From Afipia sp. GAS231 (lineage in GTDB: Bacteria; Pseudomonadota; Alphaproteobacteria; Rhizobiales; Xanthobacteraceae), in assembly GCF_900103365.1 (NCBI RefSeq), contig NZ_LT629703.1, forward strand, positions 1,612,001 through 1,676,000: 64,000 bases of DNA, given 5' to 3'. Both the position numbers and the translations under genes were made by a program. This document shows, in pieces, positions 1 through 8,538 of the stretch. Within the stretch, counting starts at the first letter, position 1. Every line of letters begins with the position of its first letter. Under the pieces are notes generated by a model. That model was not told the origin of the DNA, ran no database searches, and worked only from the letters and a program-made list of their open reading frames with translations.

Positions 1-1
1 A

Positions 2-481
2 GGTATCGCGGAGGGTGCAAAATTGCTCGTCGATGGACGCGGCTTCAAGATGCAGGGCTACCAGGACGGCTACTTCATCGGCGGCTCGCTATTCGATCAT
101 GTCACGCCGAACATGAAGATCTACAAGGAAGAGATCTTTGGGCCCGTGCTGTCTGTCGTCCGTGCTCCCGACTACGAAACCGCCGCGCGGATGATCAACG
201 AGCACGAATTCGGCAACGGCACATCGATCTTCACGCGCGATGGCGATGCGGCGCGGGAATTCGCCCACCAGATCAAGATTGGCATGGTCGGAATCAACGT
301 TCCGATCCCGGTGCCGATGGCATTCCACTCCTTCGGTGGATGGAAAGCGTCGATCTTCGGCGACCACTACATGCACGGCCCGGAAGGCGTTCGCTTTTAT
401 ACGAGGTTGAAAACGATCACGAGCCGCTGGCCAACCGGCATCCGAGCCGGTGCCGAATTCGTAATGCCTACCATGTCTTGA
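2..481 (+). CDS. mmsA: Methylmalonate-semialdehyde dehydrogenase, C-terminal part (cut by window edge)
   Basis: The reading frame is open from base 2, so the start lies outside the window. The 159 visible residues are the C-terminal third of a CoA-acylating aldehyde dehydrogenase. The segment [13 protein letters not shown] is the conserved catalytic-domain motif, and [11 protein letters not shown] followed by [22 protein letters not shown] is typical of MmsA/IolA rather than of hydrolytic ALDHs. Family members convert methylmalonate semialdehyde to propionyl-CoA in valine catabolism, or malonate semialdehyde to acetyl-CoA. The frame ends normally with TGA. The next gene, a tautomerase, is 150 nt downstream on the same strand. 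Confidence 0.93.
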   Translation, partial: GIAEGAKLLVDGRGFKMQGYQDGYFIGGSLFDHVTPNMKIYKEEIFGPVLSVVRAPDYETAARMINEHEFGNGTSIFTRDGDAAREFAHQIKIGMVGINVPIPVPMAFHSFGGWKASIFGDHYMHGPEGVRFYTRLKTITSRWPTGIRAGAEFVMPTMS

Positions 482-631
482 TACCGACGACCGGCCCGCT
501 GCGCACCCAGGCAGCGGGCACGGCTCGCGGCGAAAACTCCGTCGATTCTGAACGAATCGACTTCCGGCCTCGGTGTCGCCCCAGCCTGGCGAACGCAACA
601 GGCGATCCTTTGGATTACACGGAGAATGACA

Positions 632-1021
632 ATGCCACTTTTGTGCTTCGATCTAATTCAGGGTTGTTCGGAAAACCAGATCAAAAAGATATTGGACGCG
701 ACCCATGAGGTCTTGATCCAATCATTTGCCGTGCCAGAGCGCGACCGCTATCAGATCGTCAGAGAACACGCGCCATCCAGAATGATCATCGAGGATACCG
801 GTCTCGGTATCGTGCGAACGCCGAATATGCTGGTCCTTCAAGTCACGACCCGCCCTCGGAGCCGAGCTATGAAGCAAGCATTTTATAGTTCGTTGGTGAA
901 GAAGTTGGAGGCTGCATGCGGTATTGCACCAAGCGACGTCGTCGTCACTTTCGTGACGAACACGGACGAAGATTGGTCGTTTGGACTCGGACGCGCTCAA
1001 TTCCTCACTGGTGAGCTTTAG
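632..1021 (+). CDS. Tautomerase-superfamily protein (129 aa)
   Basis: The ATG at 626 encodes Met-Thr-Met-Pro. I prefer the second ATG at 632 because it places Pro directly after Met, giving the N-terminal catalytic Pro1 that defines the tautomerase superfamily. The length fits the fused two-repeat class (malonate semialdehyde decarboxylase / cis-CaaD-like, about 130 aa) rather than 60-70 aa 4-oxalocrotonate tautomerases. The segment IVREHAPSRMIIEDTGLG and the downstream VTFVTNTDEDWSFGLGRAQ motif match tautomerase_2-type proteins. Its place after mmsA would suit a malonate-semialdehyde-type substrate, but that is inference. Substrate unknown. Confidence 0.8.
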   Translation: MPLLCFDLIQGCSENQIKKILDATHEVLIQSFAVPERDRYQIVREHAPSRMIIEDTGLGIVRTPNMLVLQVTTRPRSRAMKQAFYSSLVKKLEAACGIAPSDVVVTFVTNTDEDWSFGLGRAQFLTGEL

Positions 1022-1039
1022 CTCATCGACACCCAACGC

Positions 1040-1366
1040 TTAGACCTGGAGGAACTCGGGATAGATTTCTTGGTGTCGCAGCGGCTGCCGCCGCCGCGAT
1101 GCTGGCCGCGACCACGGGGGCCGGCGGTACGATTCGGCTGCGCGAAGACGACTATATCGCGCGCCCGATTGTCCTCGGCCAGCGAGCAAAGCTGGTATTT
1201 TTTCGCACTCAGCGGCGGCCTGCTGCGGAGCCGTCGCGGGTGCTGCACCGCTCATCATCACCGAACGTGTAATGGCGGAAGCTACGAAGGCTTGGCCCAC
1301 GCCGGCCACGAGGGCCGGCGACCTGCGCGATGCTGCGATTTGGACTAGCGAAGCTGTGTGCTGCAT
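1040..1366 (-). CDS. Doubtful small hypothetical protein or decayed gene
   Basis: A 108-codon minus-strand frame begins with ATG at 1366 behind a GAGGGG Shine-Dalgarno-like run six bases upstream. The first 60 residues resemble an Ala-rich signal or anchor region. The last 45 become Arg/Pro-rich, as expected of a frame-shifted continuation, and another minus-strand frame looks equally plausible there. I recognise no family. It is either a degraded gene or a chance frame in GC-rich DNA between the tautomerase and the SnoaL-like gene. Confidence 0.22.
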   Translation of the reverse strand: MQHTASLVQIAASRRSPALVAGVGQAFVASAITRSVMMSGAAPATAPQQAAAECEKIPALLAGRGQSGARYSRLRAAESYRRPPWSRPASRRRQPLRHQEIYPEFLQV

Positions 1367-1464
1367 GACAATCCCCTCGGTTGACACAGTCCGTTTTAAC
1401 CGGGAGTCGCCCGAGGCGATTTGACTCTTGCCATACAGAGGCGAAGGCTTGAACGGCTCGCCGG

Positions 1465-1971
1465 TCAGGCCTTCAACTGCGCCGCTACCCCGGCGAGATC
1501 GCCCATGCCCCAATGCTCAACAATCAGGCCGTCTTGAACCCTGAAAATATCGCAGGAAGTGAATCGGAGCGCACGACCGGTGGGCGCAACTCCCGCGAGC
1601 GGGCCGTTATGGGTGCCGCTATAGACGAAGCTTGCAGCCGCAATATTGCCCGACACGACCGTGGCCTCGATCTCCACCTTGAGGTCCGGTATTCCAGCCA
1701 GCCGTGCAGTAAAAACTGCCACCGTCCCCTGCTTCGGCGACTTTCCCTGTGGCGGCGGCGGCGCGGCTGCGCTGACCTGATGGTTGACGTAATTCTCCGA
1801 GAACAGCGCTGCGAATGCCGTGAGGTCGTGCGCGCTCAATGTCGCCGCGAATTTTTCGATCCAGGGTGCGGTTGCCTTCTTGTCGTCCGCCAAGGCCGGC
1901 GCGACAAGAGCCGGCACCGCAAGAGCCGATCCCGCCAACGTAACCGCCTTCAAAAGATTCCTTCTATCCAT
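1465..1971 (-). CDS. Exported SnoaL/NTF2-like ester cyclase family protein
   Basis: 168 aa. The N-terminus MDRRNLLKAVTLAGSALAV is a twin-arginine-type signal (RR at positions 3-4, hydrophobic stretch, Ala-rich region before ADDKK), so export is predicted. The mature part has the pattern of the SnoaL-like polyketide/ester cyclase family: AAFAALFSENYVNHQ near the start, a mid-region FTARLAGIPDLKVEIEATVVSG, and the end RFTSCDIFRVQDGLIVEHWGMGD. Such proteins form NTF2-like alpha+beta barrels, and most exported members have no assigned reaction. It is encoded alone, with about 340 nt of remnant-bearing DNA before the cyclase fragment upstream. Confidence 0.82.
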   Translation of the reverse strand: MDRRNLLKAVTLAGSALAVPALVAPALADDKKATAPWIEKFAATLSAHDLTAFAALFSENYVNHQVSAAAPPPPQGKSPKQGTVAVFTARLAGIPDLKVEIEATVVSGNIAAASFVYSGTHNGPLAGVAPTGRALRFTSCDIFRVQDGLIVEHWGMGDLAGVAAQLKA

Positions 1972-2307
1972 AGGTATTCTCCAATCTGATCGTCACATGA
2001 CGCCGCCATCGAATGAACAGGCGGAACGGGGAGTTGATTAGCAACTATATCACTTGGGGCTAAACCACTTTTTATTGTGGCCGACGAATCTTTCAGAGAG
2101 CTGGTATCGGTCAAAACGATCGCTGGAATCTCACTGCTTACGCTCTGCTGACAAACTCAGACGGTAATCATGCCTTGCGCAGCCTTCGTCCAAATGCGCT
2201 ATGTCTCGGCTTCGAATTGTGTCTCGGATTCGACACTCGTATTGCCTAATGAATGTCATCCTGACGCCGATGGGGGGGGCAAACAGGATGACTCAACTCG
2301 CAGCGCT

Positions 2308-2510
2308 GCCGAAATGGGTGATCAGAACTGGCGCCGGTTGCTGTCAGTCACGATCAACTGGCAGGCCAAATGGTTGAAAGACACCGCGGCAACCTGATCA
2401 AGAACACCGGTAACGGCATTCTCGCCACCTTCAACGGACCCGATCGCGCCGTACGTTGCACGCCGGCATTTTCGACCGCAGCCAAGTCTCCAGGTGGCTT
2501 TTGTTGTTGA
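2308..2510 (+). pseudogene. Fragment of a class III adenylate/guanylate cyclase domain
   Basis: The frame at 2308-2350 encodes AEMGDQNWRRLLSV. A frame change then leads into HDQLAGQMVERHRG and NLIKNTGNGILATFNGPDRAVRCT, ending at TGA 2508-2510. Together these are the middle of a CHD cyclase domain as found in soil-alphaproteobacterial cyclase/AAA proteins (compare the family signature VKTTGDG-LATF-GP-RAIRCA). No N-terminal metal-binding segment and no C-terminal half remain, at least one frameshift is present, and the motif Asp is Asn (TGNG). It is a non-functional relic. Confidence 0.72.
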
Positions 2511-2533
2511 TCGTTGATTGGGCGAGCAGTGAC

Positions 2534-2659
2534 CTAGGCCGTCGCTCTATTCAGGCAATGACCGACTAGCCATCGTCGACGTGCAAGATCTCGCTCAGTG
2601 ATAAACGAGGCGTTGTCCGGAAACAGGACCGCGTTGACGATATCTTGAACTTCCCTCAT
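2534..2659 (-). pseudogene. C-terminal relic of a short-chain dehydrogenase (SDR)
   Basis: On the minus strand, EVQDIVNAVLFPDNASFIT is followed after a frame change by EILHVDDG and then WLVGH. The classical SDR C-terminus reads A-FL-SD-ASFITG-ILHVDGG, so this is that segment with a one-base frame shift. Nothing upstream in the strand (2660-2708) continues the protein. It sits just downstream of the enolase-superfamily gene stop at 2709. A matching SDR N-terminus occurs 6 kb away at 8539-8601. Confidence 0.68.
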
Positions 2660-2708
2660 TGCGTCCGACTGGATGCAAAGCTGCAAGGAACTTATGTGTT
2701 TGACGAAC

Positions 2709-3818
2709 TCAGATCGTATCAAGCCGCTTAAGTTTGGCTTCGTCCCACGCGATCCCGCTGCCGGGCTTTTCGGACGTGAGAGCCATCCCGTCGCGAATTT
2801 TGAGCGGTTCCTCGACAATGGCATCCGCCCAATCAACGTATTCAAGCCAATGGGCTGTGGGCGTTGCGCAAAGGAGATGCGCGCTGACCTCAGGCATCAG
2901 ATGCGACGACATTTCAATGCCGTGAGCTGCGGCAATGCCGGCGGCCTGCAGCCAGCCGGTTACCCCGCCTATCCGTGCAACATCGGGCATCACGTAATCG
3001 CTCGCCCGGGCAACAATGGCGCGGAGCAAGCCTTCCGGGCCGTTAAAGTTCTCGCCAATCTGGACCGGGACTTTCAGTTCGCGCGCTAAGGCGGCGCTGG
3101 CCTCATAGTCCTCGTGAGCAATCGGCTCTTCGAGCCAATAAATTCCTTCCTTCTCCAGCGCCCTTCCGCGAAGAGTGGCTTCCGTGCTTGTCAGCGCCTG
3201 ATTGTAGTCCACCATAATGGCAACATCGCCGCCGGAAATGCTCTTACGAACTGCCCGCAAAGCGGCCAGGTCCTCGGAAAGAGACGAATATCCAAGCCGG
3301 AGCTTGATGGCCCTTAAACCGCTTTCCAGAAGAGTTTGAACTTCTTTCGCGAGGCGATCCGGTTCCATCAGCCCGAGCCCACGACTGTCATATGCACGGA
3401 CCGGTTTCGGGCTGGACCCAAGTAACGAGGACAGAGGAACACGTTGTTTCTGCGCCATCGCGTCCCACATCGCTATGTCCAACAGCGACAGTGCCATCCG
3501 CACAGCGCCGGTCACTCCAAGCAGGGCGAACCGGCGCGAAAGGATCTGCATCGCATCAAAGGGCGTTATATCCTTACCCTTCAAGAGATCGACTGCCTCA
3601 GTGAGATGCGACGACATCGCAACCGCACCCGAAGGCCGGTAGCAAAACGCATAAGCTTTGCCCGTTACGCCGTCTTCGTTGAGCAAATCAACAAGCAGCA
3701 GCGGCACAGCCTTGATGACCGCCGCACTCGTTCCTAGCGTAAACTTCAGTGGAACCATCATACCGCGGGTCGTCAACGAGCGAATTCGCTGCCCTCCCGC
3801 ACTCCGACCATCGGTCAT
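2709..3818 (-). CDS. Mandelate racemase/muconate lactonizing-type enolase superfamily enzyme
   Basis: 369 aa from the ATG at 3818, which has an AAAGG Shine-Dalgarno seven bases upstream; an in-frame ATG at 3893 lacks this. The protein resembles mandelate racemase closely: metal ligands D204 (VDYNQ), E230 (WLEEP) and E256 (GENF), catalytic dyad D279 (MPDVARIGGVTGW) and H306 (MSSHLMPEVS), and E326 (HWLEYVDW). The segment LCATPTAHWLE is especially MR-like. In the first catalytic position the usual Lys-x-Lys reads K172-L-R174, so the second lysine is arginine. Substrate is probably a hydroxy or sugar acid; racemase versus dehydratase cannot be decided. It heads the downstream end of a minus-strand cluster with tautomerases and PrpD. 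Confidence 0.87.
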   Translation of the reverse strand: MTDGRSAGGQRIRSLTTRGMMVPLKFTLGTSAAVIKAVPLLLVDLLNEDGVTGKAYAFCYRPSGAVAMSSHLTEAVDLLKGKDITPFDAMQILSRRFALLGVTGAVRMALSLLDIAMWDAMAQKQRVPLSSLLGSSPKPVRAYDSRGLGLMEPDRLAKEVQTLLESGLRAIKLRLGYSSLSEDLAALRAVRKSISGGDVAIMVDYNQALTSTEATLRGRALEKEGIYWLEEPIAHEDYEASAALARELKVPVQIGENFNGPEGLLRAIVARASDYVMPDVARIGGVTGWLQAAGIAAAHGIEMSSHLMPEVSAHLLCATPTAHWLEYVDWADAIVEEPLKIRDGMALTSEKPGSGIAWDEAKLKRLDTI

Positions 3819-3984
3819 TTTTGACCTTTCAATACCCTTCAGAAACCGGCGGATGAACGTGCCGTAGCACAAATCCAGCGATGCCGCTCGCACTGTGCAC
3901 CACCTGACAGATCGATTCTATCCGCAGCCTATCTGGCTCAGGCTGCCTACGCCGAGCGCCCACTAATGCCAAAAGCTCAGAGGC

Positions 3985-4197
3985 TCACGCCTTCTCCACA
4001 ACCTGCTTCGCAGCTTCTTCGCCGTGAATTCGACCGGAAATGCTCATGTTGTCGGCCGGATGCTCAAACAGGAGAACATTGATGATCTTCGGATCCGATC
4101 CGATGGACTCGTGTGTGACCTGGACGATGTCACGGATCAGCTGCGTCTTGCGGGCCTTCGTGAGGCCGGCTGCGATGTGACACTCGATATAGGGCAT
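3985..4197 (-). CDS. 4-oxalocrotonate tautomerase family protein (70 aa)
   Basis: Starts MPYIECHIAAGLTKARKTQLIRDI, so maturation would expose the catalytic Pro1. Length and the segment VTHESIGSDPKIINVLLFEH are those of the short 4-OT class, which assembles as hexamers and moves protons between keto and enol forms of unsaturated acids. The next upstream gene, 14 nt away, is a second tautomerase-like protein without Pro1, so the two are probably translated together. Substrate unknown; the neighbouring PrpD and enolase-superfamily enzymes point to an organic-acid pathway. Confidence 0.88.
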   Translation of the reverse strand: MPYIECHIAAGLTKARKTQLIRDIVQVTHESIGSDPKIINVLLFEHPADNMSISGRIHGEEAAKQVVEKA

Positions 4198-4211
4198 GGT
4201 TACCTCCGATA

Positions 4212-4442
4212 TTACTTCAAGCGGGCGATCAGATCTTTGTCGTTGGCGTTGCCTTCGACGAATTCAGGCAAATGTTGCCCGTGCTCCACGAAGTTGATGC
4301 CTCGTCCTTCTCTGATGACAAAAAAGACGTTGTCCGCTGTTTCGCCGGTCGCCTCGCTGACGACGCGCAGCAGTCCGGCTGAAAGCGCGCGCTTCTGCTC
4401 ATCCGAGCGTCCGTACCGCATGTCGCAAGAAATCATTGACAT
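4212..4442 (-). CDS. Tautomerase-like protein lacking the Pro1 residue
   Basis: 76 aa, beginning MSMISCDMRYGRSDEQKRAL. The repeat of beta-strand, helix (SAGLLRVVSEATGE) and FFVIREGRGINFVEHGQHLPEF matches the 4-OT fold. Neither possible start (Met1 or Met3) is followed by proline, so the nucleophile/base that defines the superfamily is absent. Heteromeric tautomerases with one catalytically dead subunit type are known, for example trans-CaaD where only one chain's Pro1 is essential. By analogy this may be a structural partner of the adjacent 70-aa protein (inference). It lies 27 nt after the PrpD stop. Confidence 0.75.
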   Translation of the reverse strand: MSMISCDMRYGRSDEQKRALSAGLLRVVSEATGETADNVFFVIREGRGINFVEHGQHLPEFVEGNANDKDLIARLK

Positions 4443-4469
4443 CGGGATCCTCCTGAGTTGACGGAATGA

Positions 4470-5894
4470 CTATTGAATTCCGGAATGAAATGCCGGGTAG
4501 ACAGCCTTGGGATTAACCTTCCCAAGGAGACCCATCAATTCAGCGATGGGTCGCTCGTCTATTTTCACGACTGCTTCGACGATGTTGTGGCGCAGCTCCG
4601 CATCCGCAAAGGGCTCGCTGAGCCAGTTGAACTTCTCGACCGCGCGTTCCCACGATAATGGATTACCGAGACCACCTTCGTATCCAACCTGCTCGCGATC
4701 GAAAGTGCGGCCATCTTTGGTCCTGATGGCGATACGCGTGCCTAGCTCGTGCGGGTATTTTGCGGTGAAGGCATCGTCCGGACGAATCTCCACCCTGCTC
4801 AGCAGAGCCTGAGCATCGGCGGCCTGGACACGCGACTGCTCAAGCTGGGCCGGTCCGACCTCGTCATCCAGAAGCGCCGCAGCAATCAGATACTTCAGAT
4901 TGTAATCCGCTTGTTCCTTTGTCTGCGGCCTATCCTTTGGGCCGAACGCACCGCCGCCCGCAATATCGAATCCCGATTGGAAGATGTCGCAGCGGACGGT
5001 CTCGACGTCCTCGGCTGCCAAGCCATTGTCGCGCTTCAGCTTGAGCACAGCCTCCAGAACCGGCTGACCGTGAATCAGCGAGCAGAACTTCTTCATGATC
5101 GTACTCTTGATGATCTCAAGAGAATCGTCTGACCAGTCAATGTCGATCTTTTGGTCGAACATCCGCAGCAAACCGTTTGGACCCTCAAAAAGTCCGGACG
5201 GACCGGTGAAACCCCGCTTGGCGAGCGATGCGGAATAGACGGCCCGCATGCCCGTCATTCCAGGAGAAAAGCCCTTCCACTGCGATACTGGCTCGACGTG
5301 GACACAGGTGAGCGAAATGTTGTCGACGGTCGCGATCGAGATCGCATGTGCGATCTGCTCGTCGGTCAGTCCGAACAGCTTTCCTGCTCCTGCGGCCGCA
5401 GAGATTGCGAGCTGAATGGCATGATTGAATCCCTTGGCCATCACTGGCACGACGGCGGTAAACCGGCACTGGATCTCATAGGCGACCGCAAGGGCAAGCA
5501 TGAAGTCCTCGCCAGACGCCTTTGCATGCTCCGCAGCAGCCAGGATGGCGCCGAAATTGTCGCTGGGATGACACAGTCCGCCTGGCGACATATAGCTGTC
5601 GAGCAGGTCGACGTATCTAACCAGCCCGGAGTTGAACAACGCCGCCTGGTCTGGCGCCGTCTTGCCGCCACCGATCAACGTGCACGATCCGCCGGACCGA
5701 TACTCCGCAAACTGTTCGCGCAACGCCTTAAACGGCGCTCCCGGAAGCGCAGATATCGCGCACCCGAGGCTATCCAGAATGTTTCGTTTGTAGAGCTTGC
5801 GCGCGTCGGGCTTTAGCGATGTTGAAACAGCTCGGTCGGTAAAGGCCGCGATCGCATTCACCGTCGAGGGGGATGTCGAATTCTTCATCAGCAT
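4470..5894 (-). CDS. MmgE/PrpD family protein
   Basis: 474 aa from the ATG at 5894, preceded by AAGGA with seven bases of spacing; a second ATG at 5888 is also possible. The N-terminal helical domain shows the family signature around DSLGCAISALPG, and the region HPSDNFGAILAAAEHAKASGEDFMLALAVAYEIQCR matches the PrpD pattern. Family members include 2-methylcitrate dehydratase, cis-aconitate decarboxylase and iminodisuccinate epimerase, and most paralogues are uncharacterised. Co-orientation with the two tautomerase genes (27 nt downstream) suggests one operon acting on a tri- or dicarboxylate. The exact reaction cannot be read from sequence. Confidence 0.88.
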   Translation of the reverse strand: MLMKNSTSPSTVNAIAAFTDRAVSTSLKPDARKLYKRNILDSLGCAISALPGAPFKALREQFAEYRSGGSCTLIGGGKTAPDQAALFNSGLVRYVDLLDSYMSPGGLCHPSDNFGAILAAAEHAKASGEDFMLALAVAYEIQCRFTAVVPVMAKGFNHAIQLAISAAAGAGKLFGLTDEQIAHAISIATVDNISLTCVHVEPVSQWKGFSPGMTGMRAVYSASLAKRGFTGPSGLFEGPNGLLRMFDQKIDIDWSDDSLEIIKSTIMKKFCSLIHGQPVLEAVLKLKRDNGLAAEDVETVRCDIFQSGFDIAGGGAFGPKDRPQTKEQADYNLKYLIAAALLDDEVGPAQLEQSRVQAADAQALLSRVEIRPDDAFTAKYPHELGTRIAIRTKDGRTFDREQVGYEGGLGNPLSWERAVEKFNWLSEPFADAELRHNIVEAVVKIDERPIAELMGLLGKVNPKAVYPAFHSGIQ

Positions 5895-6172
5895 GTGAGC
5901 GTCCTTGGGCCGAATCCAATGCGATTGATCTGTTTTTGGCGCGCGAAGGACCGTGCCCCCGTCAATTGCGATCATCAAACGAATAGATTCGAGAGGGCAA
6001 TCTGTGCCGCAGATTGCTCGGCTTGGCGTCCAACTCTTATGATGATGGGACAGACATCTCGTGACATATCGAGCGACGTGTCGTCATCCAGGATGACGGC
6101 GCCATCAATCCCCGCGATTGGGCGATCAATTATCGTTGCCGCTCAAATAGGGCTGAGGCCGGACGGACCAGG

Positions 6173-7060
6173 CTATTCGGCCGCTACATGCAATTCGGCG
6201 TCCGGTCGCACAATCCGGAGGAAGGCCGAGAGCGCACTCGACACATAGGCGTCCGTGCGCCGAATGAACACAGTCTGTACTTCGGCAAACTCCGGGTCCA
6301 GTTCGTGCACCGCGATCTGGCCGTCTCGCCAAGCCGCGGCGACGATACCCTTGGGCAACAAGGTGATCCCGACGCCCGCGGCCACACAGCCCAGAATCGC
6401 GTCGATCGAACCGAATTCCAGGGGCTGTGCAACGAGTACGCCAGCCTTGCTCAACAGACTGTCCAGCTTTATTCGATACGAGCAACCAACGCGGAAGACG
6501 ATGGTTTTTAGATCAGTTATCGAGGCGAGATCTTCAATACCGCGAATTGAGCGAGGCGTTACCAGGACGAGCTCTTCGCGAAAGACGCTCTCCTGTTGCA
6601 AATCCGGATGATCGACCGGCCCCGCAACAAACGCGCCCTCAAGTCTGCATTCAACAACGTCCTCGATGAGACTACAGGTCGTTCCCGTCGTTACTACAGG
6701 CCGAACCTTTGGGTAGGCTTTCGTAAAGCTTGCGAGCACGGACGGCAGCCGAAGCGCTGCAGTCGTTTCCAAGGTGCCGATCTCCAGCACACCGCTCGGA
6801 ACCCCGTCATCCCTTGCAGCGGCCTTGGCGTCGCTAAGCAACTTGGATATGCGCGCCGAAAACGGCAGCATACGGCGCCCAGCGGGTGTGATCTTCACGC
6901 CCCTTGCATGCCGCTGGAATAGAAGAACACCAAGCTCGAGCTCCAACGCCCTCACTCGCGCCGTGACGTTTGATTGCACAGTGTTCAGCTCAGCCGCCGC
7001 CCGATTCATGCTGCCGTGCCGGGCAACTGCCTCAAAGACTTTCAGATCGGTTGCGTCCAT
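6173..7060 (-). CDS. LysR-family transcriptional regulator
   Basis: 295 aa from ATG 7060 (MDATDLKVFEAVARHGSMNR), which carries an AGGG run upstream; an ATG at 7096 would add 12 atypical residues. The winged HTH occupies about residues 1-60 with AAAELNTVQSNVTARVRALE as recognition region. The remainder is a periplasmic-binding-protein-like effector domain. Its stop lies about 280 nt upstream of the PrpD start and it is transcribed in the same direction, so it is a candidate activator of the PrpD/tautomerase/enolase-superfamily cluster. Confidence 0.92.
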   Translation of the reverse strand: MDATDLKVFEAVARHGSMNRAAAELNTVQSNVTARVRALELELGVLLFQRHARGVKITPAGRRMLPFSARISKLLSDAKAAARDDGVPSGVLEIGTLETTAALRLPSVLASFTKAYPKVRPVVTTGTTCSLIEDVVECRLEGAFVAGPVDHPDLQQESVFREELVLVTPRSIRGIEDLASITDLKTIVFRVGCSYRIKLDSLLSKAGVLVAQPLEFGSIDAILGCVAAGVGITLLPKGIVAAAWRDGQIAVHELDPEFAEVQTVFIRRTDAYVSSALSAFLRIVRPDAELHVAAE

Positions 7061-7434
7061 AACATGCCCTATCTTCAAAAGTGAGGGGTTCGGCATTCAC
7101 GCGCTTGAACGAGTGATTATCATGATCCAACGTGCTCATTTTACAAGGCTGAATCCAGGTTTCTTCCGTCCAATTTCGATCGGCGGGAGGCAATGCGCTA
7201 CAACGGGGTATCTATAGAAATGATACCGCTATCGCCAAGACAGATATCAGCGCAGGCGGCAGGTCGGGGTAACAAGACCTCATTTCTGAAGATTCTCACA
7301 TCCTGCCAGACAGCAGCTACCGACAACTCATCACGACGTCGTTAGTCCCAGAAGGAGGCGACAAAGTCATTTCCAACGGAACCAGCATGAGATCGATTCA
7401 AGGCTCCGTGGATAGCCTCCCGGTCATCTCTGCA
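7061..7434. other. Intergenic region with no recognisable gene
   Basis: 374 nt between the LysR start and the downstream end of the nitronate monooxygenase-like gene. It must hold the LysR promoter. I see no strong hairpin, repeat or coding remnant. Confidence 0.5.
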
Positions 7435-8478
7435 TCAAAGCGTAGGAGCTTCACCGTTGTTCGATGTAGAGTGTCGAGCGCCGTAAACTCGCGTATTTGA
7501 TAGTCTCTCCGATCCTGGTGCATACTTGGCGAGCCTCTCCACGGCCTCATCAACGACGCGGCGCACGACGTCACCGGCGTGAGGAAGATCGTGAATCATG
7601 CCAATGGACTCTCCCACTGTCACGTTCGCTATATCGTAATTACCAACGCGCGACGCCGCCTCAACCTTTGCCAGCTCGTCAGCACGTAGGGCCTTTAGCT
7701 TCTCTTCTTGGCCATGCCACTGGTCGATGAATTCATTCCTCAGAAGGCGTCCAGTGTATCCTTCCGGCCACGCCTTTTGCCTTACGATATCGTACACGCT
7801 GGTTCGTATAGTCTCGTCGCCCGAAGCTGCCACCACCTTGGCCTTAGCGTTGGGATGAATAAGTGCCTCCTGTGTCGCCCAAAAGCGGCTGCCCATGAGG
7901 ACCCCCTCGGCGCCCAGCATGAGAGCAGCAGCAAGACCGCGCCCGTCTGCGATACCGCCCGCAGCAACAACGATGACGTCAGGGGCATGTTTGCTCAGAG
8001 CGTCCACCACCGTCGGCACGAACGGCAACGTTGACCGGGCAGTTTGGCCGTGGCCGCCCGCTTCCGTGCCTTGAGCAACGACAACATCGGCCCCGACATC
8101 GGCTGCTCGTCGGGCTTGGTCGATGGTATGGACCTGGCAGATGAGGGGCACACGGGCGTTCTTGATGCGCGGCGCGAAAGGCGCAGGATCAGCAAAAGAC
8201 AACATAATTGCGCGCGGATGATGCTCGATCGCGAAGTCGAGCAAGTCCGGTTGTTGTGCGACGGACCAAGTAATGAAGCCGCACCCAACGTCGTTGCGCA
8301 TGATCTTCGCGGACTCTGCCTCGAACCAGGAACGATCGCCGTATCCGCCGCCAAGCAGGCCGAGCCCCCCAGCAGCTGCAACCGCGCTTGATAAATCCGC
8401 GCCAGCGGCGGGCGTCATTGGTGCAAGAATGATTGGATGTTCGATGTCAAAGAACTTTGTCAACCGCGTGCTAATCAT
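7435..8478 (-). CDS. Nitronate monooxygenase-like FMN enzyme (2-nitropropane dioxygenase family)
   Basis: 347 aa from ATG 8478. The upstream ATG at 8484 directly abuts the GAGAAG ribosome site, leaving no spacing, whereas 8478 has six bases. TIM-barrel features are clear: PIILAPMTPAAGADLSSAVAAAGGLG at the N-terminus, VVVAQGTEAGGHGQ with the family's Gly-His-Gly phosphate/substrate loop, and VVAAGGIADGRGLAAALMLGAEGVLMGSRF binding FMN phosphate. Members oxidise alkyl nitronates or propionate-3-nitronate, but many paralogues have unknown substrates. It may belong to the same unit as the PrpD cluster or be separate. Confidence 0.9.
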   Translation of the reverse strand: MISTRLTKFFDIEHPIILAPMTPAAGADLSSAVAAAGGLGLLGGGYGDRSWFEAESAKIMRNDVGCGFITWSVAQQPDLLDFAIEHHPRAIMLSFADPAPFAPRIKNARVPLICQVHTIDQARRAADVGADVVVAQGTEAGGHGQTARSTLPFVPTVVDALSKHAPDVIVVAAGGIADGRGLAAALMLGAEGVLMGSRFWATQEALIHPNAKAKVVAASGDETIRTSVYDIVRQKAWPEGYTGRLLRNEFIDQWHGQEEKLKALRADELAKVEAASRVGNYDIANVTVGESIGMIHDLPHAGDVVRRVVDEAVERLAKYAPGSERLSNTRVYGARHSTSNNGEAPTL

Positions 8479-8538
8479 CACCATCTTCTCTCAATTATTG
8501 CTGCAACTTCGGCTCCCCGTTTTCGCTAACGAGGTTCC

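Noticed and set aside
2170..2397. A 75-codon frame as a stand-alone gene
   Set aside because: Only its final third resembles protein, and that part belongs to the frameshifted cyclase relic.
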